Positions 1-6,035 of a DNA stretch of 15,109 nucleotides are shown here, one piece after another (positions within the stretch are counted from its first letter, which is position 1; each line of letters starts with the position of its first letter). Made by a program: the position numbers and the translations under genes. The stretch is from Acidimicrobiales bacterium (GTDB lineage Bacteria; Actinomycetota; Acidimicrobiia; Acidimicrobiales; Poriferisodalaceae). Under the pieces are notes generated by a model. That model saw nothing but the letters and a program-made list of their open reading frames with translations. It was not told where the DNA came from and ran no database searches. The stretch is taken from positions 370 through 15,478 of the forward strand of contig JAGQSP010000003.1 in the NCBI GenBank assembly GCA_020439485.1. Reading direction: 5' to 3'.

Positions 1-308
<308 letters not shown>

Positions 309-599
309 CTACTTCACCACCGCAAGCACGTCGCGGGCGTTCAGGATGAGCAGGTCCTGGCCACCGATGCTGATCTCGGTGCCGCCGTACTTGCTGTAGA
401 CGACGACGTCGCCTTCCGCGACATCGACGGGGATGAGCTCACCGGTGGAGTCCGAGCGACGGCCCGGGCCGACGGCCAAGACAGTGCCCTGTTGGGGCTT
501 CTCCTTGGCGGTGTCGGGAATGACCAGACCGCTGGCGGTGGTCTCCTCGGCATCGTTGGGACGCACGACAATGCGATCCTCGAGCGGCTGAAGGTTCAT
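309..599 (-). CDS. groES: 10-kDa co-chaperonin GroES
   Basis: Encodes a 96-residue GroES, the heptameric lid of the GroEL chamber; the length is normal for the family. Visible signatures are the N-terminal [12 protein letters not shown] (residues 3-14), the mobile-loop region around [20 protein letters not shown] (18-37), the [11 protein letters not shown] block (38-48) and the C-terminal [11 protein letters not shown] (66-76) and [13 protein letters not shown] blocks. The ATG at 599 has a strong Shine-Dalgarno GGAGG 8 nt upstream. It is the first gene after the CIRCE operator and promoter in 620-676 and lies 3 nt from groEL. Expression is expected to be heat-inducible through HrcA. Nothing is unusual in the protein. 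Confidence 0.98.
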   Translation of the reverse strand: MNLQPLEDRIVVRPNDAEETTASGLVIPDTAKEKPQQGTVLAVGPGRRSDSTGELIPVDVAEGDVVVYSKYGGTEISIGGQDLLILNARDVLAVVK

Positions 600-620
600 G
601 TGATGTGCCTCCGTGGGGCA

Positions 621-647
621 TTAGCACTCTCATATGGCGAGTGCTAA
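621..647 (-). promoter_or_regulatory. CIRCE operator (HrcA binding site)
   Basis: Perfect inverted repeat TTAGCACTC, 9-nt spacer, GAGTGCTAA, matching the CIRCE consensus in both arms without a mismatch. It lies 21 nt upstream of the groES start codon, overlapping the last base of the proposed -10 box and the expected start of transcription. CIRCE is bound by the repressor HrcA, which GroEL helps to keep active, giving heat-shock feedback control of groESL. The hrcA gene itself is not in the window. Confidence 0.97.
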
Positions 648-675
648 CGATACGTTCGTCCGCACGGATCGACAA
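647..675 (-). promoter_or_regulatory. Predicted groESL promoter (-35 and -10)
   Basis: Read on the minus strand, TTGTCG (675-670) and TATCGT (652-647) are separated by exactly 17 nt; each matches the sigma-70-type consensus at four of six positions. Transcription would start near 640, inside CIRCE, so HrcA binding would block initiation. The -35 begins only 3 nt past the tsaD stop, so the promoter fills the whole 79-nt gap with CIRCE. No intrinsic terminator is visible between tsaD and this promoter, so read-through from the upstream operon is possible. Confidence 0.65.
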
Positions 676-678
676 CCC

Positions 679-1695
679 CTAGTCGACGAATCGGATAGCC
701 ATTCTGGGATTGGCACCGCTGTCGAGGGTGTCGGGGCCCTCAGCCTGGAGCTTGAACCAGCCCGCGGCCGCGACCATGGCGGCGTTGTCGGTACACATCG
801 CCCGGCTGGGAAGGTGGCAGGACAAACCCTCGGTGGCGCACACCAACTCGGTTGAGGCTCGCAGCAGGCTGTTGGCGGCGACTCCTCCGGCCAAGCAGAT
901 GCCCGTCGCCCCGATGTCTGCTGCCGCACGCCTGGCCTTTTCGACGAGCACGTCGACGGCGGCGGCCTGGAACGACGCCGCTACGTCGGGCACCGAAACA
1001 TCGGGATTGGCCCTGACGTGGTTCACCACAGCGGTCTTCAGACCGCTGAAGGAGAAGTCATAGCCGTCGTTGAGCATGGCCCTCGGAAACCGGATCGCCT
1101 CGGGGTCGCCTTCGAGAGCCACGGCGTCGATCGCCGGCCCTCCCGGGTAGCCGAGATCGATGAATCGGGCGACCTTGTCGAATGCCTCGCCCGCGGCATC
1201 GTCAAGGGTCGAGCCCAACAGCCGATAGCGCCCAGGCGCCTCCATAGCAACCAGCATGGTGTGCCCGCCCGAGACCAGCAGCATGACCAGCGGAAACTCG
1301 AGATCGGGTTCGTCGAGCAGGGCGGCGTGGAAGTGGGCCTCCAGATGGTTGACCCCCACGAAGGGAACCCCCCACACCAAAGACAGCGCTTTTGCCGAGC
1401 TGACCCCCACCAGCAACGAACCGATCAGCCCCGGCCCCACCGTTGCGGCAACTGCGTCGATCTGGGGGTAGTCGACCCCGGCCTCTACCAACGCCTCGGC
1501 CAGAACCTCTGCGATTCTCTGCTCGTGGGCCCGCCCCGCCACCTCGGGAACCACGCCCCCATAGGCCGCGTGCAGATCGATCTGGCTCGACACCACGTTG
1601 CTGCGCACGCTGCGACCACCCACCACGATGGCGGCCGCCGTTTCGTCGCAAGACGTCTCGATGCCAAGCACCACGAGTTCGGAAGGATCACTCAT
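679..1695 (-). CDS. tsaD: tRNA N6-adenosine threonylcarbamoyltransferase TsaD
   Basis: TsaD (338 residues) transfers the threonylcarbamoyl group to A37 of ANN-decoding tRNAs, the last step of t6A synthesis, working with TsaB and TsaE in the cytoplasm. The ASKHA-fold motifs are all present: GIETSCDETAAA (11-22), the metal-binding HLEAH with His117 and His121, SGGHT (142-146), GEAFDKVAR (169-177), FSFSGLKTAV (214-223), GGVAAN (270-275) and the metal-binding Asp303 in CTDNAA. I start it at the ATG at 1695 because MSDPSELVVLGIETS fits the family N-terminus and because this ATG overlaps the rimI stop by one base (TGATG), showing translational coupling. A longer reading up to 1788 would lie inside rimI and add unrelated residues. 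Last gene of the long operon. Confidence 0.97.
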   Translation of the reverse strand: MSDPSELVVLGIETSCDETAAAIVVGGRSVRSNVVSSQIDLHAAYGGVVPEVAGRAHEQRIAEVLAEALVEAGVDYPQIDAVAATVGPGLIGSLLVGVSSAKALSLVWGVPFVGVNHLEAHFHAALLDEPDLEFPLVMLLVSGGHTMLVAMEAPGRYRLLGSTLDDAAGEAFDKVARFIDLGYPGGPAIDAVALEGDPEAIRFPRAMLNDGYDFSFSGLKTAVVNHVRANPDVSVPDVAASFQAAAVDVLVEKARRAAADIGATGICLAGGVAANSLLRASTELVCATEGLSCHLPSRAMCTDNAAMVAAAGWFKLQAEGPDTLDSGANPRMAIRFVD

Positions 1696-2252
1696 CAGAT
1701 CGACCTCCAATCGGTGGCGCCTGTCAGGCCGGCTTCGATATCGCGCAGCTTGGCGCGAAACGACGACGTATCGATGTCGTTGAGCCACATGATCGCAGCG
1801 TCCTCACCATTGTCGGAGTAATAGCCCTTGCGAACCCCGGCCACCTCGAAGCCGAATCGCTCATAGAGCGAACTGGCCCTGGAGTTCGACACCCTGACCT
1901 CGAGGGTCATCGCCTCACAGCCCAGGTCCAGCGCCCCTCGGCACAGGCCGAGCATGGCCCTGGTTGCCACGCCGAGCGACCGATACGACGGATGCGTGGC
2001 CACCGAGGTGACATGCCCATCGGGTCCCACCTTCATGAGCCCGCCGTAGCCGGCGATTGTGCCTTCGACGCGAACGATGCGATAGACCCGGGTCGCTGAA
2101 TTGGCGAGTTCCTGCAAGTACATCGCCGTCGACCAGGGCGAGGGATAGGACTGCGCATCAATGGCGCGCACCGCCTTCAGATGGCGCCTGGTCATCGGCT
2201 CGACCACTATGGACAAGGCCGAGCGCGCCGGCATGGACGATGACCCGGTCAT
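1695..2252 (-). CDS. rimI: RimI-like GNAT N-alpha-acetyltransferase
   Basis: A GCN5-related acetyltransferase (185 residues) of the RimI type. RimI acetylates the N-terminal amine of ribosomal protein S18 in enterobacteria; actinobacterial homologues may have wider substrates. The acetyl-CoA binding motif A is SVATHPSYRSLGVATRAM (83-100, with the R-x-x-G-x-A turn at 91-96). The block LEVRVSNSRASSLYERFGF (117-135) carries Glu118 and Tyr130, which have the same 12-residue spacing as the proposed catalytic Glu103 and Tyr115 of Salmonella RimI. There is an N-terminal extension of about 12 residues and a C-terminal tail of about 20 residues outside the core. The ATG at 2252 overlaps the tsaB stop as ATGA; ATG at codon 7 is an alternative start. 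Position between tsaB and tsaD is the classic tsaB-rimI-tsaD arrangement. Confidence 0.93.
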   Translation of the reverse strand: MTGSSSMPARSALSIVVEPMTRRHLKAVRAIDAQSYPSPWSTAMYLQELANSATRVYRIVRVEGTIAGYGGLMKVGPDGHVTSVATHPSYRSLGVATRAMLGLCRGALDLGCEAMTLEVRVSNSRASSLYERFGFEVAGVRKGYYSDNGEDAAIMWLNDIDTSSFRAKLRDIEAGLTGATDWRSI

Positions 2253-2947
2253 GAAAACCCGGCACTCTTCCAGTTGGGGGTGGCGTCGGGTCCGCGAAGG
2301 TAGATCGGCTCGATCTCGCGAGGCTGTTGGAACTCTTCGCGCACAGCTCGGCTGTGGGCCAGTTCGCCCAGCGCTGCGGCCGACGGAAACCGCATTCCTT
2401 CCCGTCCGATCTCGACGCCGTGGACTCTGGACAAGATGTCGGAGTACCTGTCGGCCCCGTCTCCGACGAGCAGGCAGTCTTCGCCAAAGCTCTCGACCAG
2501 GCCTGCGACCTCGTCGGGTGAAGCCACAACGGGCTCGGTGAGACGCTGAACGCCACCGTGTACTCGGCGATAGGTGGCAGCGAAGACCTCGCCGCGTCTG
2601 GCGTCGACTGTGGCGACGATGCGCCTGTCGCTCATGCGCGCTGCGAAGGCGAGCAGATCGAGGCTGGAGACCCCGACCATGGGGATACGCAGCGACTGCG
2701 CCATCGTCTTGGCGGTGGCCAGGCCCACACGCAGCCCAGTGAACAATCCGGGGCCCACGTCGACCGCCACCGCGCCCAGGTCCGATGGGCCCACCCCGGC
2801 CTGCCGGAACAAGAACTCGACGGCGGGCACCACGGTTTCGGCGTGTCTGCGATCGCGGTTTGCGTGGAAGCTGGCCAAGACCCCGTCGTAGTCGACGAGG
2901 GCCACGCCGACCTGGGGCGTGGATGTCTCGATGGCGAGGATCAACAC
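2249..2947 (-). CDS. tsaB: t6A synthesis scaffold protein TsaB
   Basis: TsaB (232 residues) is the catalytically inactive TsaD paralogue that dimerises with TsaD and, with TsaE, is needed for tRNA t6A37 formation. It shows the N-terminal ASKHA strand ILAIETSTPQVGVALVD (3-19), the GPGLFTGLRVGLATAKT block (65-81), GVSSLDLLA (92-100), DARRGEVFAATY (115-126) and the conserved PIYLR near the end (214-218). It lacks the metal-binding histidines of TsaD, as expected. I place the start at the GTG at 2947, since AGAGG lies 10 nt upstream and the protein then begins directly with the first beta strand. It overlaps tsaE by 7 nt; the next codon TTG would give a 4-nt TTGA overlap and is an alternative. 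Readings extending to 3124 run inside tsaE and are not supported. Confidence 0.95.
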   Translation of the reverse strand: MLILAIETSTPQVGVALVDYDGVLASFHANRDRRHAETVVPAVEFLFRQAGVGPSDLGAVAVDVGPGLFTGLRVGLATAKTMAQSLRIPMVGVSSLDLLAFAARMSDRRIVATVDARRGEVFAATYRRVHGGVQRLTEPVVASPDEVAGLVESFGEDCLLVGDGADRYSDILSRVHGVEIGREGMRFPSAAALGELAHSRAVREEFQQPREIEPIYLRGPDATPNWKSAGFS

Positions 2948-3441
2948 GGCTCGGGAACCTCTAGGGAACTGAAGGCGACCTCGAACTCGGCGAGCCTGTC
3001 GACCCACGCGTTTCCTATCGCGACAAACTCGAGAACTCTGTCGTCGGGTCGGGCCGGGTCGCCCAGTCGAAGACGAACTTCGAGATAGTTGGGTGGAAGC
3101 TCCGAAGACACACGGTCGCCCCACTCGATGATCGTGACCGAGCCGTCGTCGAGAAGCTCGGGAAGCGACAGGTCGAACACCTCGTAGACGTCTTCGAGCC
3201 GGTACACATCGAGGTGATGAACCAACAGCTGAGCGCCCTGATAGTCGTGTACGAGGGTGAACGTCGGGCTGGTGATTCGCTCGACGACCCCTAGTGCGGC
3301 GCCAAAACCCTGCACAAACGCCGTCTTGCCCGCTCCCAGATCGCCGGTGAGAACGATGAGGTCGCCCGAACGTGTCATCGACGCGACAGCCGCGGCGATG
3401 GCCTTGGTGGCATCAGGAGAGCTGCTCTTGACCTCGATCAC
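2941..3441 (-). CDS. tsaE: t6A synthesis ATPase TsaE
   Basis: TsaE (166 residues) is the small P-loop ATPase that regulates the TsaB-TsaD complex during t6A synthesis. The Walker A is GDLGAGKT (33-40), followed by SPTFTLVHDY (58-67), HHLDVYRL (75-82) and IEWGDR (105-110), all in family order. The C-terminal 30 or so residues extend past the core. The start is the GTG at 3441: the family needs about 30 residues before the P-loop, and moving back in frame one meets only the alr stop codon. The AGGAGG Shine-Dalgarno sits just 1 nt from this GTG, which is unusually close. A later ATG at codon 22 would remove the first helix. It lies 36 nt after alr and overlaps tsaB. Confidence 0.95.
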   Translation of the reverse strand: MIEVKSSSPDATKAIAAAVASMTRSGDLIVLTGDLGAGKTAFVQGFGAALGVVERITSPTFTLVHDYQGAQLLVHHLDVYRLEDVYEVFDLSLPELLDDGSVTIIEWGDRVSSELPPNYLEVRLRLGDPARPDDRVLEFVAIGNAWVDRLAEFEVAFSSLEVPEPC

Positions 3442-3442
3442 A

Positions 3443-3448
3443 CCTCCT
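3443..3448 (-). promoter_or_regulatory. Shine-Dalgarno of tsaE, abnormally close to the start
   Basis: Full AGGAGG on the minus strand, separated from the only plausible start (GTG 3441-3439) by a single T. Normal spacing is about 5-9 nt. Either the GTG start is poorly used, or it is used despite the spacing; no other in-frame ATG, GTG or TTG lies between the in-frame alr stop (3480-3478) and this GTG. Confidence 0.6.
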
Positions 3449-3477
3449 GATGCTAGCGACGCGATCCGCTTCGGGGG

Positions 3478-4623
3478 TCAGACCCCGCCATCGCGCCCGA
3501 TCGCCATGCGCGGAACTCGCGAGGTCACCCGTGTCAGCACCTCGTAGGGGATCGTGTCCGACCAATCGGCCAGGTCCTCGACGGTGATTCGCTCGTCGCC
3601 CTGGCTTCCGATCAATACCACCTCGTCGCCGTTGTATGCCGTGCTCCAGCCGATGTCGACCATCGTCTGGTCCATACACACGCGTCCTACGACACGTCGG
3701 GATGTTCCGCCAACCAACACCCGAGACCGGTTGGATGCAGCGCGCGGATATCCATCGCCGTAGCCGACCGGAAGGGTGATGACGCGGGTCGCCTCGTCGG
3801 GAGCCCAGGTCGAGCCATACCCGACCGGAGAGCCGGCTTTGACGACCTTGAAGTAGATCACCGTCGACAGCCACTCCAGGACTGGCAGCACGTCGATGCT
3901 GCGCTGGGTCTCGGCGCTGGGGTACACGCCATAGGTGAGCACGCCGGGCCTCACCATGTCGAGGTGACTCTCGGCGAGCTGGGCGACCGCGCCCGAGTTG
4001 GCGATGTGGAATAGGGGCCGATCGCCGAGCCCGCGCAACTCTTCGGTGGCCACCATGAATCGCTCGAGCTGGCTCTTGGCGTGATCCAGGTCGGCCGCAT
4101 CGGCGTTCGCGAAGTGAGAGAAGACACCTTCGACCTGGACGTCCTCACAGGCGAAGGCCCGATCGAAGAAGGGCTTGGCCCTGTCGTGGTGAACCCCTAT
4201 GCGCTCCATGCCAGTGTCGATCTTCAGGTGCACCCGCGGACGCTCGCCTCGACGGCGGGCGATGGTCGCCACCTCGTCGAGCTTGTCGGTCGAGGGCACG
4301 GTCAAGATCAGATCGTGATCGAGAAACGATTCGATCTGGGGTTGGAATGCTCCACCGAGCACCTGGATGTCGCCGGTGAAACCCAACCTTCGAACCTCGA
4401 TGCCTTCCTCCAGGTAGGCGACCGCGACGCGTCGGGTACCCGTCGCCTCCAGATGCGGGACCACCAGATCCAGGCCATGTCCGTATGCGTTGGCCTTGAT
4501 GACGGGCATGACGATGCACCCGGGGCCGACATGACGTTCGATGGCCGCGATGTTGCCCGACAGCGCCGAGAGGTCGATCCTGCAGAAAGTCGGGCGGGGC
4601 GGCACCTCGTTCACGGACGCCAT
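3478..4623 (-). CDS. alr: Alanine racemase
   Basis: PLP-dependent alanine racemase (381 residues), which converts L-alanine to D-alanine for peptidoglycan. The PLP lysine is Lys43 in PVIKANAYGHG (40-50), the second catalytic base is Tyr288 in PVGYGDGYPR (285-294), and CMDQTMVDI (316-324) and the HIANSGA block (206-212) line the active site. The fold is the usual N-terminal TIM barrel and C-terminal beta domain, at a typical length. The ATG at 4623 overlaps the end of the upstream NAD(P)HX repair gene by 13 nt. GTG at codon 4 (4614) would give the usual GTGA overlap and has AGGA 8 nt upstream, so the true start may be there. It sits in the same run as glmM and the GlmS-like gene, both also cell-wall precursor genes. 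Confidence 0.97.
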   Translation of the reverse strand: MASVNEVPPRPTFCRIDLSALSGNIAAIERHVGPGCIVMPVIKANAYGHGLDLVVPHLEATGTRRVAVAYLEEGIEVRRLGFTGDIQVLGGAFQPQIESFLDHDLILTVPSTDKLDEVATIARRRGERPRVHLKIDTGMERIGVHHDRAKPFFDRAFACEDVQVEGVFSHFANADAADLDHAKSQLERFMVATEELRGLGDRPLFHIANSGAVAQLAESHLDMVRPGVLTYGVYPSAETQRSIDVLPVLEWLSTVIYFKVVKAGSPVGYGSTWAPDEATRVITLPVGYGDGYPRAASNRSRVLVGGTSRRVVGRVCMDQTMVDIGWSTAYNGDEVVLIGSQGDERITVEDLADWSDTIPYEVLTRVTSRVPRMAIGRDGGV

Positions 4624-6035
4624 CCTGACCGAGTGCGCGCCAGAGCGTCGACGATGTCGGAGGCAACCGTGCCGGCAGCCAAGTGGTCACACGTCGAGCC
4701 ATGCCAGTGCGCTGCGCACGCGACAGTCAGAGCGACCTGGTCGAGATCATCGGCGTCAGGTCGAAGCTGAGCCAGCACGGCTCCGAGCATTCCGGACAAC
4801 ACGTCGCCCGACCCCGCCGTCGCCAGCCGCTGATCTCCGGCGGTCACCAACCACGAGGCTCCCGTTGGCGAAGCGACCACCGTCGTAGGACCCTTCAGCA
4901 GCACCACAGCACCCGAACGTGTAGCGAGCTCTCGGCATTCACCGACACGGTCGGGACCGGGTGGACGGCCCACGAGTTTGGCGAACTCGCCGTCGTGTGG
5001 AGTCACTATCGCCGGACCACCCGCACGTCGAAGAACCTCCGGACGCCCCCAAGCAAAACCCAGCCCGTCGGCGTCGATGACGGTCGGAACCGGCGAGAGC
5101 GCCACCAGCGCATCGACGAACTCGTCCTGGTCGCGCCCGAGACCAGGCCCCAACACGAGCGAGCCGAAACGGTCGAGGTCGGCCGCGACCCTGGCAGCCC
5201 TTTCGCGAGCATCAGCCGGTGCGGCGCCGGCCTGGTCGTCAGCCGAGCGGGCGACGACCTCGACCGGCAATCCATCGGGGATGGCATCGCCGGCACCGCT
5301 GACCACCACCATCCCCGATCCGGCACGCATCGCTGCCGACGAGGTCAGGTGTGCAGCTCCCCACATGCCGGGGCTGCCGGCCACGACCCTGACCGCCGCA
5401 GACCACTTGTGCGCCCGGCGTGGCCTGTGCGGCAGGACGCGCTCTGCCAGTCCGTCGTCGACCAACCAGGTGTCGATCTGGGCTGGAGCCAGATCTAGAC
5501 CGATATCGGCCACCACGACCTGCCCGCACAGCTCTGGGCCATCGCCGAAGAACATTCCTCGCTTCGGCGCTCCGAAGGTGACCGTGGTGGTGGCACCCAG
5601 CGCGCCGAGATTCGCGCCCGTCAACGCGTCGAGACCGCTGGGAACATCGACGGCGAGTATCGGCGTGCCCGCGTCGACCTGTGGTGGTTCGTATGGCCTG
5701 GACAACCCGGTGCCGAACGCGGCGTCGATGACCAGATCGGCTGGGCCGACGAGACCGACGGTGGGGTCGACCAACTCGACGCGAACGCCGGCAGCCTTCA
5801 GCCGGGCGGCTGCAACTCGGCCGTCGGCTCCGTTGTTGCCGGGCCCGGCGATAACGACGACCCGCCTGCCATAGGTACCGCCCAGAACATCGACGGCCAC
5901 CCGGGCGACGACCGATCCGGCCCGGCCGATCAGCTCATCGAGATCGCCGGCGGCCGAGTCGACGACTCGCACCTGCTCTGGCGTCAGCACCGGCATCGGC
6001 GAAACACCGAGACCGCGCCAGCGCCCGAGCTTCAC
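4611..6035 (-). CDS. nnr: Bifunctional NAD(P)H-hydrate epimerase / ADP-dependent NAD(P)H-hydrate dehydratase
   Basis: Fused YjeF_N and carbohydrate-kinase-like protein (474 residues) that repairs hydrated NADH and NADPH: the N-terminal domain interconverts R and S epimers, the C-terminal domain dehydrates the S form. Epimerase motifs are GPGNNGADG (64-72), VIDAAFGTGL (102-111) and AVDVPSGLDALTG (128-140). Dehydratase motifs are HKWSAA (209-214), GPGLGR (296-301), DADGLGF (321-327), TPHDGEFAKL (345-354), KGPTTV (381-386) and AGSGDVLSGM (407-416) with the likely catalytic Asp411. The stretch between the first two epimerase motifs is about 30 residues shorter than in E. coli Nnr. The GTG at 6035 gives a 4-nt GTGA overlap with the gene before it; ATG at codon 14 (5996, MPVLTPEQ) is equally good for the fold. 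Overlaps alr by 13 nt. Confidence 0.95.
   Translation of the reverse strand: MKLGRWRGLGVSPMPVLTPEQVRVVDSAAGDLDELIGRAGSVVARVAVDVLGGTYGRRVVVIAGPGNNGADGRVAAARLKAAGVRVELVDPTVGLVGPADLVIDAAFGTGLSRPYEPPQVDAGTPILAVDVPSGLDALTGANLGALGATTTVTFGAPKRGMFFGDGPELCGQVVVADIGLDLAPAQIDTWLVDDGLAERVLPHRPRRAHKWSAAVRVVAGSPGMWGAAHLTSSAAMRAGSGMVVVSGAGDAIPDGLPVEVVARSADDQAGAAPADARERAARVAADLDRFGSLVLGPGLGRDQDEFVDALVALSPVPTVIDADGLGFAWGRPEVLRRAGGPAIVTPHDGEFAKLVGRPPGPDRVGECRELATRSGAVVLLKGPTTVVASPTGASWLVTAGDQRLATAGSGDVLSGMLGAVLAQLRPDADDLDQVALTVACAAHWHGSTCDHLAAGTVASDIVDALARTRSGWRP

Noticed and set aside
1018..1821. Plus-strand open frame of 267 codons over tsaD and rimI
   Set aside because: Antisense to two well-recognised genes, with His/Gln/Arg-rich, motif-free translation; a shadow frame.
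4683..5874. Overlapping plus-strand open frames opposite nnr
   Set aside because: Two overlapping frames of low-complexity sequence antisense to a clear gene; shadows.
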